NCBI GenBank assembly: GCA_017745295.1
Contig: JAGHZR010000007.1
Coordinates: forward strand, 124,001 to 188,000
DNA length: 64,000 nt
Source of the DNA: Novosphingobium sp.
Lineage (GTDB): Bacteria > Pseudomonadota > Alphaproteobacteria > Sphingomonadales > Sphingomonadaceae
Reading direction: 5' to 3'
Shown here: one piece after another, positions 14,063 to 25,387 of the stretch
How positions within the stretch are numbered: the stretch's first letter is position 1
Layout: each line of letters starts with the position of its first letter
Translations under genes and position numbers: made by a program
The notes under the pieces: model-generated
What the model saw: the letters and a program-made list of their open reading frames with translations, nothing else
The model's database searches: none
Told to the model about the DNA's origin: nothing

Positions 14063-15442
14063 TCAGCAGGCCACCACGTTGATGGCGAGGCCGCCCTGGC
14101 TGGTTTCCTTGTACTTGCTGGACATGTCGAGCCCGGTCTGGCGCATCGTCTCGATCACCTGATCGAGCGAGACGCGCGGGGTCTCGCCTGCATGGAGCGC
14201 CAGCTTGGCGGCATTCACCGCTTTCACCGAGGCGATGGCGTTGCGTTCGATGCAGGGGATCTGCACCAGCCCGCCGACAGGGTCGCAGGTGAGGCCGAGA
14301 TTGTGCTCCATGCCGATTTCCGCCGCCGCGCAGACCTGCTCGGGCGTGCCGCCCCAGACCGCCGCGAGGCCCGCCGCCGCCATCGAGCAGGCCACGCCCA
14401 CTTCGCCCTGACAGCCCATCTCCGCCCCCGAGATCGAGGCGCGCTGTTTGTAGAGCAGGCCGATCCCGGCGGCGGTCAGCAGATAGCGCCGCGCTTTCGA
14501 GGGCACGGCCTGGCGGCCTTCGCTGCAATATTGCCGCAGCAGCGAGGGCACGATGCCCGCCGCGCCGTTTGTGGGGGCGGTGACGACCCGGCCGCCGCTG
14601 GCGTTCTCCTCGTTCACCGCCATGGCGTAGAGGTTGAGCCAGTCCATCAGCGTCTCGGCCTGGTTGTCCTGCGGGCGCGAGATCAGGTTCTGGTGAATTG
14701 CGCGGGCGCGGCGGCGCACCTTGAGCGCGCCCGGCAGCAGGCCCTCGCGTTCGAGGCCGCTGTCGATGCACTGGTTCATGGCGTCGGCGATCATGTCCAG
14801 CCCGGCGAAGGTCTCTTCCTCCGGCCGCCGCGCCGCCTCGTTGGCGAGCATGACCCCGGCGATGTCGAGACCGCTTGTCGCGCAGACTTCCAGCAGCTGC
14901 GCGCCCGAGCCGAAGGGCCAGGCGACCGGCGGGCCATGCGTGACCTGATCGTCCGGGGCGGGCTGTTCGAGCTGGTGGCGGCTGGAGAAGAAGCCGCCGC
15001 CGGTCGAGAAATATTCGTGCCGGGCGATCTCGCCGCCGTCCGCGTCGAAGGCGGTCAGGACCATGCCGTTGGGGTGGAGGTCCGGGATGTGGTCGAAGTC
15101 GAGCACGAGGTCGGCCTTGGGATCGAAGGCGATCTCGCGGCGGCCGAGCAGGGCGATTCGCCCGGATGCGCGGACTTCGGCAGCGGCGGCATGGGCCTGG
15201 CCGGGATCGGCGGTCTCGGGCTGGAAGCCGATCAGGCCCATCAGGCAGGCGTCGGGCGTGCCGTGGCCTTCGCCGGTCAGCGCCAGCGAGCCTTGCAGTT
15301 CGACGAGAACGCGGGCGATCCGGTCGAACTGCCCGGCGTCGTCAAGGATCTGGAGAAACCGCGCCGCGATTCGCATCGGCCCCACGGTGTGCGAACTCGA
15401 AGGGCCAAGGCCGATGCGGAACAGGTCGAGAGCGGAGATCAA
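14063..15442 (-). CDS. sdaA: L-serine ammonia-lyase (L-serine dehydratase), iron-sulfur type
   Basis: 459 residues covering both the beta ([17 protein letters not shown]) and alpha regions in a single chain. The alpha part shows [33 protein letters not shown] and the cluster cysteines around [20 protein letters not shown] terminal Cys matches the family's C-terminal plug. It converts serine to pyruvate and ammonia using a [4Fe-4S] cluster. It stands alone between short intergenic regions; no serine-specific regulator is visible. Confidence 0.96.
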   Translation of the reverse strand: MISALDLFRIGLGPSSSHTVGPMRIAARFLQILDDAGQFDRIARVLVELQGSLALTGEGHGTPDACLMGLIGFQPETADPGQAHAAAAEVRASGRIALLGRREIAFDPKADLVLDFDHIPDLHPNGMVLTAFDADGGEIARHEYFSTGGGFFSSRHQLEQPAPDDQVTHGPPVAWPFGSGAQLLEVCATSGLDIAGVMLANEAARRPEEETFAGLDMIADAMNQCIDSGLEREGLLPGALKVRRRARAIHQNLISRPQDNQAETLMDWLNLYAMAVNEENASGGRVVTAPTNGAAGIVPSLLRQYCSEGRQAVPSKARRYLLTAAGIGLLYKQRASISGAEMGCQGEVGVACSMAAAGLAAVWGGTPEQVCAAAEIGMEHNLGLTCDPVGGLVQIPCIERNAIASVKAVNAAKLALHAGETPRVSLDQVIETMRQTGLDMSSKYKETSQGGLAINVVAC

Positions 15443-15605
15443 AGGGCGGACTCACGCAAGACTGCGGGGAAGGGCACTGCAAACTCTCCGAATGACGACC
15501 AAAGAGCGTGGATAGGCATCGCCGGGGCGGATGCAATGGTCATCGTCGGCCGAAATGCACGGGACCGGGGGCGGTGCGACAAAATCGCCGCAGGTCGGGG
15601 GTGGA

Positions 15606-16022
15606 TCAGGTGCCGAGCAGATGCAGGGCAATCTGCCGGCGGTGCGCCATGCGGCGGTGCTCGGCGAGGTAGATGCCCTGCCAGGTTCCGAGCGCCAGAT
15701 GCCCGCCGATCACGGGAATCGACAGGTTCACGCCGGTCAGCGCGGCCTTGAGGTGGGCGGGCATGTCGTCCGGCCCTTCGTCGTCATGGGCGTAGTGAGG
15801 GCCTTCGGGCGCGAGCCGGTCCAGCCAGTCGAGCAGGTCGCTGCGTACTTCGCGCGCGGCGTTCTCCTGGATCAGCAGCGAGGCGGACGTATGGCGGCAG
15901 AGCAGGGTGAGCAGGCCTTCCGCGATCCCGGTTCCGCGCTGCCACGCGGCGACCTCGCGGGTGATATCGGAAAGGCCCCTGCCGGGGGTGTCGAAGGAAA
16001 GGATGGTGACGGCCTGTTTCAT
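15606..16022 (-). CDS. YjbQ/UPF0047 family protein
   Basis: 138 residues from the Met at 16022, the usual family length. The conserved block LTLLCRHTSASLLIQENA and the HxxxGxWQGIYLAEHR-like end (IGGHLALGTWQGIYLAEHRR) identify the family; several His could bind metal. Weak thiamine phosphate synthase activity has been reported for relatives, but the physiological role is unresolved. An upstream ATG at 16085 adds 21 residues not found in typical members. Monocistronic. Confidence 0.88.
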   Translation of the reverse strand: MKQAVTILSFDTPGRGLSDITREVAAWQRGTGIAEGLLTLLCRHTSASLLIQENAAREVRSDLLDWLDRLAPEGPHYAHDDEGPDDMPAHLKAALTGVNLSIPVIGGHLALGTWQGIYLAEHRRMAHRRQIALHLLGT

Positions 16023-16450
16023 CAGGCCTTTCTGGACTGGATGCGGAAAGGCATCAATGACGCCAAATCGTGCCTTAAAGGCCACGAATTCGGGCTTGAC
16101 CTAATGGTAAGGGGGTGGAAAAGTCTCTCTTCATCGCTTCCACCGATCTTTTGCGGGGGTGCCGATTGACCTTTAGGATTCGCGGATTTCTGCGCTTTTC
16201 AGCCCCTTTGCCGACAGCAGTGGGGCACTTTTTGCGCATGCCGGAGTGCACTGGCGATTGATCTACCCATATCTGCCGCGTATTGCCCCGCACTGCGGCG
16301 GGCCCGACAGGCCAGCGCGGAGCACGTCGCACACAGAGATCGTTCGGTCGCACGGGGCGCAGGAAAGCAGGCCCCGAACACGGCGCCCGGAGGGTCCAAC
16401 AGGCGAGCCCGGACTCACCGGGCCGCACGAGATTCACGCAAGGGTTCGTC
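16023..16450. other. 428-base intergenic region upstream of accD with structured leader
   Basis: No convincing coding frame. It must contain the leftward yjbQ promoter and the rightward acc operon promoter. Two TTGACC elements (one beginning at 16166) could be -35 sites, but I see no well-spaced -10. The last 100 bases are very GC-rich and can pair: GGGGC...GCCCC near 16357-16378 and a perfect GCCCGG-ACTCA-CCGGGC hairpin at 16407-16423, 28 bases before the accD ATG. This could be a regulatory leader; no known riboswitch is recognised. Confidence 0.4.
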
Positions 16451-17299
16451 ATGAGTTGGCTTAGCAAGGTACGCAATTCCCTCGGGAGCCTGAATAAACG
16501 GGATACGCCCGACAACCTGTGGACCAAGTGTCGCGGGTGCGGCGAAATGCTGTTCACCAAGGAATTCGAGGACAACCTGTCGGTCTGCCCGCGTTGCCAA
16601 GACCATGGCCGCATCGGTGCGCAGGCACGCTTCGACCAGCTGCTCGATGCCGGTTACGCGGTGCTGCCCGCCGCACGAGTCCCCGAAAACCCGTTGAACT
16701 TCCGCGACAGCAAGAAGTATTCCGACCGTATCAAGGCCGCCCGCGCCGCCAATCCCTTCCCCGATGCGCTGACCAATGCGCTCGGCGCGATCGAGGGCAA
16801 GAAGGTCGTGCTGGGCGTGCAGGACTTCGCCTTCATGGGCGGCTCGATGGGCATGGCCGTGGGCGAGGCCTTCGTCGAGGCGGTCGAACGCGCCATTGCC
16901 GAGAACTGCGGCTATGTGATCTGCACCGCTGCGGGTGGCGCCCGCATGCAGGAGGGTATCCTCTCGCTGATGCAGATGCCCAAGGCGACCGTCGCCATCC
17001 GCCGCCTGGCGCGCGCGGGGCTTCCCTATATCGTCGTCCTGACCGATCCCACCACCGGCGGCGTCACCGCCAGCTACGCGATGCTGGGCGATGTCCAGAT
17101 CGCTGAGCCGGGCGCGCTCATCGGCTTTGCCGGTCAGCGCGTGATCCAGGACACCATCCGCGAAAAACTCCCCGACGGCTTCCAGCGCGCCGAGTACCTC
17201 CATGCCCACGGCATGGTGGACATGGTGGTCCACCGCAAGGACCTCAAAGGCACGCTGGCCTCGCTGCTCGAATATCTTGAACGAAAGGAAGTTGCGTGA
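16451..17299 (+). CDS. accD: Acetyl-CoA carboxylase carboxyltransferase, beta subunit
   Basis: 282 residues starting [13 protein letters not shown]. The zinc ribbon is C27-C30 and C46-C49 ([14 protein letters not shown]). The crotonase-like domain follows with [21 protein letters not shown] and [16 protein letters not shown]. With AccA it moves CO2 from carboxybiotin to acetyl-CoA, the first step of fatty acid synthesis. It heads a four-gene operon with accB, accC and accA; the next gene overlaps its stop (GTGA). Confidence 0.96.
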   Translation: MSWLSKVRNSLGSLNKRDTPDNLWTKCRGCGEMLFTKEFEDNLSVCPRCQDHGRIGAQARFDQLLDAGYAVLPAARVPENPLNFRDSKKYSDRIKAARAANPFPDALTNALGAIEGKKVVLGVQDFAFMGGSMGMAVGEAFVEAVERAIAENCGYVICTAAGGARMQEGILSLMQMPKATVAIRRLARAGLPYIVVLTDPTTGGVTASYAMLGDVQIAEPGALIGFAGQRVIQDTIREKLPDGFQRAEYLHAHGMVDMVVHRKDLKGTLASLLEYLERKEVA

Positions 17300-17748
17300 A
17301 CATCGACAGCGCGCTGGTACGCGAGCTCGCCGAGCTCCTCGCTGAAACCGGTCTGACCGAAATCGAAGTCGAGGACGGCGAACGCAAGATCAAGGTCACC
17401 CGTCAGGTTGCGCAGCAGATCGTTGCCGCCGCACCGGGCCTGCCCTACGCCGCTGCTCCGGTAGCCGCGCCCGTCGCAGCCGCGCCGGTTGCCGAAGCTG
17501 CTCCGGCCGCTCCGGTCGATGCGGTCAAGTCGCCGATGGTCGGCACCGTCTACCTTGCGCCCGAACCGACCGCGCCGAACTTCATCAGCGTCGGTCAGCA
17601 GGTCAAGGCCGGCGACGTGCTGGTGATCGTCGAGGCGATGAAGGTCATGAACCAGATCGTCGCCCCCAAGGCCGGTACGATCCAGTCCATCCTCGTCGAC
17701 AACCAGCAGCCGGTCGAATTCGACCAGCCGCTCGTCGTGATCGCCTGA
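17296..17748 (+). CDS. accB: Biotin carboxyl carrier protein of acetyl-CoA carboxylase
   Basis: 150 residues with a GTG start overlapping the accD stop. The N-terminus ([20 protein letters not shown]) is the AccB dimerisation part, followed by an Ala/Pro/Val linker and the biotinyl domain with the attachment site EAMKVMN (Lys116). The [13 protein letters not shown] thumb is present, which marks a true AccB rather than a generic biotinyl domain. Biotin on Lys116 shuttles CO2 between AccC and AccAD. Confidence 0.96.
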   Translation: MNIDSALVRELAELLAETGLTEIEVEDGERKIKVTRQVAQQIVAAAPGLPYAAAPVAAPVAAAPVAEAAPAAPVDAVKSPMVGTVYLAPEPTAPNFISVGQQVKAGDVLVIVEAMKVMNQIVAPKAGTIQSILVDNQQPVEFDQPLVVIA

Positions 17749-17761
17749 GGATCTTGATCTG

Positions 17762-19111
<1,350 letters not shown>

Positions 19112-19145
19112 GGCGCGCCGACACCGGCAGGTAAACGGAAAGAGC

Positions 19146-20093
19146 ATGATCTCGTTTCTTGAATTCGAAAAGCCCATCGCCGCGCTCGAAGCCCGCATTG
19201 CGGAGCTGCGCACGACCGCCAGCGACAGCGACCTCGACATCGCGGGCGAGATCGCGCGCCTGGAAAAGAAGAGCGCGGGGATGCTGGCGGCGACCTATGC
19301 CAAACTGACGCCCTGGCAGAAGACCCAGGTGGCCCGCCATCCGCAGCGTCCGCACTTCGTGGACTACGTGCGGATGGGCTTCACCGACTTCATCCCGCTC
19401 GGCGGCGACCGCCTCTATGGCGAGGACGCGGCTATCATCGGCGGCTTCGCGCGCCTGAACGGCCGCAAGGTCATGGTGATGGGCCACGAGAAGGGCCATG
19501 ACACCGCGACCCGCATCAAGCACAACTTCGGCATGGCCAAGCCCGAAGGCTACCGCAAGGCGATCCGCCTGATGGAGATGGCGGGCAAGTTCGGCCTGCC
19601 GGTCGTCACCCTGGTCGATACCGCGGGTGCCTTCCCCGGCGTCGAGGCCGAGGAACGTGGCCAGGCCGAAGCGATCGCCCGTTCGATCGAGGCCTGCCTT
19701 GCCGTGCCGGTGCCGATCGTCTCAGCCATCGTCGGCGAGGGCGGCTCGGGCGGCGCCGTGGCGCTGGCTGCGGCCGACCGCGTGTTGATGCTCGAACACT
19801 CGATCTATTCGGTGATCTCGCCCGAGGGCGCGTCGTCGATCCTCTGGCGCACCCCGGACAAGGCGCCCGACGCCGCCGAGGCGATGAAGGTGACGGCGCA
19901 GGACCTGCTGGCGCTCAACGTCGTCGAACGTGTCGTGGCCGAGCCGGTCGGCGGCGCCCACCGCGATGCGCAAGGCGCGGCGCAGGCGCTGTTCGGCGCC
20001 ATCGAACAGGAACTCGACGTGCTGGAAGCCGTTCCGCCTCAGGAACTGCTTGCCCGCCGCGAGGAGCGCTTCCTGGCCATCGGCCGCGCGTGA
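19146..20093 (+). CDS. accA: Acetyl-CoA carboxylase carboxyltransferase, alpha subunit
   Basis: 315 residues: helical N-terminus MISFLEFEKPIAALEARIAE, LTPWQKTQVARHPQRPHFVDY, GHEKGHDTATRIKHNFGMAK, LVDTAGAFPGVEAEERGQAE and IVGEGGSGGAVALAAADRVLMLEH. It forms the alpha2beta2 transferase with AccD. It is the last gene of the accD-accB-accC-accA operon and is followed by a hairpin with a T-run. Confidence 0.96.
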   Translation: MISFLEFEKPIAALEARIAELRTTASDSDLDIAGEIARLEKKSAGMLAATYAKLTPWQKTQVARHPQRPHFVDYVRMGFTDFIPLGGDRLYGEDAAIIGGFARLNGRKVMVMGHEKGHDTATRIKHNFGMAKPEGYRKAIRLMEMAGKFGLPVVTLVDTAGAFPGVEAEERGQAEAIARSIEACLAVPVPIVSAIVGEGGSGGAVALAAADRVLMLEHSIYSVISPEGASSILWRTPDKAPDAAEAMKVTAQDLLALNVVERVVAEPVGGAHRDAQGAAQALFGAIEQELDVLEAVPPQELLARREERFLAIGRA

Positions 20094-20101
20094 TTTGAGA
20101 A

Positions 20102-20131
20102 AGGCGTCGGCTGCGGTCGGCGCCTTTTTTC
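20102..20131 (+). terminator. Intrinsic terminator of the acc operon
   Basis: AAGGCG (20102-20107) can pair with CGCCTT (20122-20127) around an inner GC-rich segment, and a run of six T (20126-20131) ends the hairpin. It starts 8 bases after the accA stop codon. Confidence 0.75.
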
Positions 20132-20231
20132 CTTTACGGCGGCAGTGCGTCTGCCCCCATTGACCGCCTCCGCCTGCTGTGCCAGAGCGCGGATCCATCG
20201 ATCGCGCCGGGTTATCCCGCGCCACCGATCC

Positions 20232-20305
20232 GCGGGTGTAGCTCAATGGTAGAGCAGCAGCTTCCCAAGCTGAATACGGGGGTTCGATTCCCCTCACCCG
20301 CTCCA
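20232..20305 (+). tRNA. tRNA-Gly (anticodon CCC)
   Basis: A complete cloverleaf: acceptor GCGGGTG/CACCCGC, D-arm with GCTC/GAGC, anticodon loop TTCCCAA (CCC), T-arm GGGGG TTCGATT CCCCT-like, and encoded CCA. It lies between the acc operon terminator and a small hypothetical gene; no integrase is adjacent. Confidence 0.96.
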
Positions 20306-20402
20306 TTCCCTGACATTTGCGAACAGCCCGTCACTTGTACTGGACATGGCGGCGCCCTTGGTATGTCCTGAGCGGGTTTCCGTTTGGGCATAGGGGAATG
20401 GC

Positions 20403-20666
20403 GTGACACCGATCGAACGTGGAATGCAGGCTCTGGCGGTCTCCTTGGGCAGCAAACCGGAAGCGCTGGATGACGAATCGCGCAGGAAGCTTGCCGTCGC
20501 GGTCCATGCGGTTCTGGAAGCGGTGCGGGAACCCGACCAATTCATGATGGAATCCGGCGCGGAGATCGTCCGTTATGTCGGCAACGGCGAAAGCGACGAG
20601 GCTTACCGCGACGATGCCGCCAATATCTGGCGCTCCATGATCGCGGCCGTCCTTGCCGAAGGCTGA
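20403..20666 (+). CDS. Small hypothetical protein (87 aa)
   Basis: Starts with GTG preceded by AGGGG at a good distance. The acidic helical product begins MTPIERGMQALAVSLGSKPE and contains LAVAVHAVLEAVREPDQFMM. No domain is recognised. It lies 97 bases after tRNA-Gly and ends shortly before a bidirectional hairpin. Helical, cytoplasmic, function unknown. Confidence 0.65.
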   Translation: MTPIERGMQALAVSLGSKPEALDDESRRKLAVAVHAVLEAVREPDQFMMESGAEIVRYVGNGESDEAYRDDAANIWRSMIAAVLAEG

Positions 20667-20681
20667 CAAGGCATCCGAGCC

Positions 20682-20716
20682 AAAAAAGGGGCCGTGTTGC
20701 CACGGGCCCCTTCTTT
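20682..20716. terminator. Bidirectional terminator between hypothetical gene and TonB receptor
   Basis: GGGGCCGTG (20688-20696) and CACGGGCCCC (20701-20710) form a strong stem around TTGC, with six A before it and TTCTTT after it. It can therefore end both the rightward small gene and the leftward receptor gene, which stops at 20736. Confidence 0.7.
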
Positions 20717-20735
20717 GGCTCGGCTGGAAGCTGCC

Positions 20736-23726
20736 TTAGTGGGCACCGCCGAACAGGTCGGCCAGCTTGACTCTGGCGCCCACGAAGACATAGCGGCCCA
20801 CCGCGCTGATCGGGGTGTTCAGGCTGCCGATATCGGGCTTCTGGTCGAACAGGTTGTTGACGCCGCCGTAGAGGGTGAACTGCTTGCCCACGTCATACGT
20901 CACGCTGAGGTCGTGCGAGAAGCGTTCCTTCAGCTTGAGATATTCGGGGGCGACGATGTCCGGGTTCGCGGCGATCGTCTGGCGGTCGTAGCGATAGACC
21001 GCCGAGGCATAGTTGATCTGCCAGTCGAGGCCGAAGGCGCCGCTCTGCCAGATGAGGTCGGCGGTGACCTGATACTTGGGCGCGCCCGCCATATAGGCAT
21101 TGTTGACCGTGGCGGCGCCGGGGATCGGCACAGCGGTCAGGCGATGGAGATAATTGGCCATGACCCGCGCGCCGAAGGTCCCGGCCTTGGCGGTCGGCAC
21201 CGAATAGGCCAGCGCGAGGTCGAGGCCGGAGGTGCGGATCTGCGCGACGTTGAACTGGGTGAGCTGGAAGCCGGTGATGTTGCCCGCGCCGGTTCCGCCG
21301 CTCTGCCGCGTGATCCCGCCGCAGTAGGGATTGTCGAGGCTTGCCTGATCCACGCAGAGATTGGCGAGGGTCTGGGCGGAGACGGCGCTGATCGCATTGC
21401 GGATGCGAATATCGTACCAGTCGGCGGACAGTGTCAGGCGCGGGAGGAAGCTAGGCTGGAGCACCGCACCTGCGGTCCAGGTCTTGGCGGTCTCTTCCTT
21501 CAGGTCCGGATTGCCGACGCCGTAGCCCGCGATTCCCTGGCCGACGATACCGTTGAAGGTGGCCGGATCGGCGCCGAGACCGGTGAGCAGGGCGCTGCAA
21601 TTCGCGGCGCGGTACGGCGTGCCGTTCTGGACATTGTTGACGCCGCAGGGGTCGTTGATCGCCTGTGCGGTCTGGGTGGGGCTGGTATAGAGTTCGGTGA
21701 TGTTCGGTGCGCGCACCGACTTCGACCAGGAACCGCGGAACGTCACGTCCCGCACCGGCGCCCATTCGCCGCCGATCTTCCAGGCGCCGGTCGAGCCGAC
21801 GCTGGAATAGTCGGAATAGCGGACCGCGCCGTTGACCGAGAGGCGATGCGCGAAAGCCATGTCGGCCAGGATCGGCACATTCACTTCGCCGAACAGTTCC
21901 CAGACGTCGAACGAGCCCTTCGAACTGCCGAGCGCGCTGGTGAAGGTCAGCCCCTGCGAAACCAGCGGGTCGGCGACGAAGCGGCTCTTTTCACTGCGGT
22001 ATTCACCGCCAAGGGCGAAGGAGATCGGGCCGCCGGGAAGCGCCAGAAGCCCGTGCGTATCGCCGGTCACGGAACCGCTGACGACATGCTGGGTCAGCGT
22101 CGTGCGGTCGGTGGTGTCGGCCATGATCCAGTCCAGCGCGGCCCGGTTCGCGGCGTTGTTCTCGCCGAAGAGGTTGAGCGGCTGGCAGTCTCCCGCCGCG
22201 AAGGTCACCGGCGGGATCGGGGCGCGGTTGCGGTTGTAGGGCTGGAACGGCGTCCATCCGGCCTGGGTGTTGACGCGGCAGGTCACGCCGCCCCCACCGT
22301 TGTTTGCGCCGTCGCTCACCGCGTCGATCGCGGCGAGGTAGCGATCGGTCAGCATGTTGTTGACGTAGCGCGATTTCACTTTGGTCTGTCCGAAGACGTA
22401 GGACAGATCGTAGCGCAAGTTCGGGCTGATCTGCCCGCGCGCGCCGACGACGCTGCGGACGGTTTCGCGGGTGATGTCCTCTCCGCGGCGGCCGAAGTCG
22501 AAGTTGTCGCGGTTGACGAGCACGCCGCCGATCGCAGGGTTGATGGCGGCCTGAACCGTCGCCGGGAGGTAGGGATTGTCCTGCGGGATGAAGAGGTAAT
22601 AGTCGAAGGTCGGCTGCCCCAGCGTGAAGGAGCGGCTGCGGGCGTACTTGCCCTCGGCATAGAGGGTCAGCGCGCTGCTGACGTCGAAGTGGGCCGAGGC
22701 GCTGACGACATCGCGCCTGATCCGGGGCAGGAGGTCGTTGCCATAGTCCGAGACCAGAGTGCCCGAGCCGCCCTGCTGGTAGCCCGGGGCGATGATGGTG
22801 CCGTGATCGAAGAGCTGGCCGTCGGCGCCGACGAAGTCCGGCATGCCGTCGAAATTGACGTCGATCGCGCCTGCTCGCGAGGTGTCGAAATAGCGGATGT
22901 TTCGCAGGGGCACGTTGTCGGGGATGCCGTCGTTGCTGACCAGTCCGGCCTCGGTGTCGGCGGGATTGTGGTAGAAGTCGACCTTGTTCTCGCCGTCGAG
23001 ATAGCGCCGCGAATGGGCGCTGAGGCGGTCTTCCTCGCCGTGCTCCCAGGCCACCGCGATATTGCCGCGACCGCCCGCGAAGTTGTGTCCGGCGGTCAGG
23101 GCGATCAGGCGCTGCCCGGCATCGCCATGGCCCGAAATGCCGGTCTGGACACGGGCGGTCACGCCTTCGAAGTCCTGCTTCTGGATGAAGTTCACCGCGC
23201 CGGAAACGCCGTCCGCGCCATAGACCGCCGAGGCGCCGCCGGTGAGGACCTCGACGCGCTCCACAAGGTCGAGCGGGATCGTGTTGATGTCCACCGACTG
23301 GGTCCCGGCAACGGAGGCGACCTGGCGGCGGCCGTCGATCAGCACCAGCGTCCGCTGGGTGCCGAGGTTGCGCAAGTTGAGCAGGTTGAGGCCGGTGAAG
23401 CCGATCCCGGCACGATTGCCGCTGGTCTGGAAGGAATCGACCGAGTTCTGGAGCGCGGGGATGGTCCTGAGGAAGTCGGTCAGGTTCGTCGTGCCCGAAT
23501 CCGCGATGTCCTTCGCGGTCACGACGGTGACGGGGTTGGGCGTGTCGGAAGCGATCTGGGCGATGCGCGAGCCGGTGACGACGATCGCTTCCCCGGCGAC
23601 GGCATCCGCGGCGGAGGCGTCCTGCGCAAAGCCATGCTGCGGAAACAGAAGGGCGAGGGCCGACACGAGGGTGAGGGCCGGCAGGGAGGCTCCACCGAGA
23701 AGGACCGTGTCCTTGCGGGTCATCAT
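20736..23726 (-). CDS. TonB-dependent outer-membrane receptor
   Basis: 996 residues. A signal peptide (cut near HGFAQ) is followed by a TonB-box-like EAIVVTGSRI and a plug domain (NPVTVVTAKDIADSGTTNL, LVLIDGRRQVA, VERVEVLTGGASAVYGADGV). A long 22-strand barrel rich in aromatic residues follows, ending near the C-terminus. It imports a substrate too large for porins using TonB energy. Two Cys-containing extracellular loops (around GGGGVTCRVNTQ and DPCGVNNVQNG) are typical of oligosaccharide or organic-substrate receptors of sphingomonads. Its place beside the catabolic block suggests uptake of that substrate, an inference only. Confidence 0.93.
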   Translation of the reverse strand: MMTRKDTVLLGGASLPALTLVSALALLFPQHGFAQDASAADAVAGEAIVVTGSRIAQIASDTPNPVTVVTAKDIADSGTTNLTDFLRTIPALQNSVDSFQTSGNRAGIGFTGLNLLNLRNLGTQRTLVLIDGRRQVASVAGTQSVDINTIPLDLVERVEVLTGGASAVYGADGVSGAVNFIQKQDFEGVTARVQTGISGHGDAGQRLIALTAGHNFAGGRGNIAVAWEHGEEDRLSAHSRRYLDGENKVDFYHNPADTEAGLVSNDGIPDNVPLRNIRYFDTSRAGAIDVNFDGMPDFVGADGQLFDHGTIIAPGYQQGGSGTLVSDYGNDLLPRIRRDVVSASAHFDVSSALTLYAEGKYARSRSFTLGQPTFDYYLFIPQDNPYLPATVQAAINPAIGGVLVNRDNFDFGRRGEDITRETVRSVVGARGQISPNLRYDLSYVFGQTKVKSRYVNNMLTDRYLAAIDAVSDGANNGGGGVTCRVNTQAGWTPFQPYNRNRAPIPPVTFAAGDCQPLNLFGENNAANRAALDWIMADTTDRTTLTQHVVSGSVTGDTHGLLALPGGPISFALGGEYRSEKSRFVADPLVSQGLTFTSALGSSKGSFDVWELFGEVNVPILADMAFAHRLSVNGAVRYSDYSSVGSTGAWKIGGEWAPVRDVTFRGSWSKSVRAPNITELYTSPTQTAQAINDPCGVNNVQNGTPYRAANCSALLTGLGADPATFNGIVGQGIAGYGVGNPDLKEETAKTWTAGAVLQPSFLPRLTLSADWYDIRIRNAISAVSAQTLANLCVDQASLDNPYCGGITRQSGGTGAGNITGFQLTQFNVAQIRTSGLDLALAYSVPTAKAGTFGARVMANYLHRLTAVPIPGAATVNNAYMAGAPKYQVTADLIWQSGAFGLDWQINYASAVYRYDRQTIAANPDIVAPEYLKLKERFSHDLSVTYDVGKQFTLYGGVNNLFDQKPDIGSLNTPISAVGRYVFVGARVKLADLFGGAH

Positions 23727-23942
23727 TTTTCGCGTTCCTTAGACAGTCGCATCAGCCGACCCGGCCGAGGACTGGCCGGAAGGGTTTCCGGCGGCGGTAC
23801 GCGAAGAGATTTACGCAGCTCTTAACGGGAATTGTAATGCTGCATTCGCGGAATTATGGCAGCTTTGCGTTGTAGTATTGCAACAGTTCTGTCGTGCAGG
23901 AAGCCGGGGGCTTCGACGCGATTTCCCGGCTTCCCGCACCGG

Positions 23943-25364
23943 TCAGGCCGGATTCCAGCCGATCACGGCTTTCGTTTCCAGATACTCGGCAAAACCATGC
24001 TCGCCCCATTCGCGGCCGTTGCCGGAACGCTTGTAGCCGCCGAACGGCGCGTGGAAATCGAAGCCGCCGTTGACCCAGATCGCCCCGGTGCGCATCCGCC
24101 GCGAAACCGCGCGGGCCGCATCGAGATCCTCGCCCGAGACGTAGCCCCCCAGGCCGAAGTTGGAATCGTTGGCGATCGCCACCGCGTGATCCACATCGTC
24201 GTAGCCGATGATGACGAGGACCGGGCCGAAGATTTCCTCCCGCGCGATGACCATGTCGTTGGTGCCGACGAACACGGTGGGCCTGATGTAGTACCCTTTG
24301 TCCAGCCCTTCGGGCTTGCCGGGGCCGCCGGCGATCAGCCTGGCGCCTTCCTCGATGCCCTTCTCGATGTAGCCCTGGATGATCTCGTACTGGCTCTTCG
24401 AGACGACCGGGCCCATCGCGAAGTTGCCCTTGGGATCGCCGACAGTCACGCCGTTCGCGGCCTCGGTGGCGGCGGTGATGGCGTCGTCCATGCGGGCGCT
24501 TGGCACCAGCAGGCGCGAACCGGCCGAGCAGGTCTGGCCGGAATTGCCCATCATGCCCCCGGTGGCGGCGGCGACATTGGCGGCGAGCGAGGCATCGTCG
24601 AGCACGATCCATGCCGACTTGCCGCCGAGTTCGAGGCCGACGCGCTTCACGGTGTCGGCGGCGTCCTTCTGGATCTGCACGCCCACCGGTTCGGAGCCGG
24701 TGAAGGAGATCATGTCCACATCCTCATGCGTGGAGAGCGCGGTGCCGATCTCGCTGCCCTTGCCCTGTACCATGTTGAACACGCCTGCGGGGACGCCCGC
24801 ATCGTGCAGGATTTCGGCAAGGATCTGGGCCGAGTACGGCGCGAGTTGCGGCGGCTTCAGGATCATCGTGCAACCGGCGGCGAGTGCCGGGAAGATCTTC
24901 ACGCAAGTCTGGTTCATTGGCCAGTTCCACGGCGTGATCAGCCCGCAGACGCCGATCGGCTCCTTGCGGATCAGCGTGACGCCGCGCTGTTCCTCGAACT
25001 TGAATTCCTTCAGGACCTCGATCGCGGTGGAAAGGTGGCCCTTACCCAGCAGCGTGTGGAAACCGCAGGCGAGCGACATCGGCGCGCCCATTTCCTCGCT
25101 GACCGCCTCGCCCAGTTCGGTCTCGCGCTTCTGGTATTCGGCCAGGATCGCTTCGAGCAGGTCGAGGCGTTCCTTGGCGCTAGTCTCACCGAACGTGGCG
25201 AAGGCGCGGCGCGCGGCGGCGACGGCCTTGTCGACATCGGCAACCGTGCCGAGCGAGATCGTGCCGGAAACTTCCTCGGTCGCCGGATTGACGACTTGTG
25301 CGGTGCGCGGCGCGATGGGATCGACCCACTGACCGTCGATATAGAACTGGGTGTAATTGCGCAT
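23943..25364 (-). CDS. NAD(P)-dependent aldehyde dehydrogenase
   Basis: 473 residues from the ATG at 25364, which has a GGGAGAGA ribosome site. The ALDH fold shows ITPWNWPMNQTCVKIFPALA (NAD binding), SFTGSEPVG, the general base Glu in LELGGKSAW and the nucleophile Cys in GNSGQTCSAGSR. It oxidises an aldehyde to an acid. It is the last gene of a minus-strand operon after a CaiB-type CoA-transferase and a TPP enzyme, so it could oxidise an aldehyde made by the TPP enzyme. The physiological aldehyde is unknown. Confidence 0.92.
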   Translation of the reverse strand: MRNYTQFYIDGQWVDPIAPRTAQVVNPATEEVSGTISLGTVADVDKAVAAARRAFATFGETSAKERLDLLEAILAEYQKRETELGEAVSEEMGAPMSLACGFHTLLGKGHLSTAIEVLKEFKFEEQRGVTLIRKEPIGVCGLITPWNWPMNQTCVKIFPALAAGCTMILKPPQLAPYSAQILAEILHDAGVPAGVFNMVQGKGSEIGTALSTHEDVDMISFTGSEPVGVQIQKDAADTVKRVGLELGGKSAWIVLDDASLAANVAAATGGMMGNSGQTCSAGSRLLVPSARMDDAITAATEAANGVTVGDPKGNFAMGPVVSKSQYEIIQGYIEKGIEEGARLIAGGPGKPEGLDKGYYIRPTVFVGTNDMVIAREEIFGPVLVIIGYDDVDHAVAIANDSNFGLGGYVSGEDLDAARAVSRRMRTGAIWVNGGFDFHAPFGGYKRSGNGREWGEHGFAEYLETKAVIGWNPA

Positions 25365-25387
25365 CGTTCTCTCCCGTTCCCAAGCCA

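Noticed and set aside
20232..20666. A second integration site at tRNA-Gly
   Set aside because: No recombinase, no repeat of the tRNA 3' end and no foreign-looking genes beside it.
20694..23825. A 1043-codon open frame on the plus strand
   Set aside because: It is the antisense shadow of the TonB-dependent receptor; its product is Gly/Ala/Val/Asp/Arg-rich without domains, while the minus frame is a full receptor.
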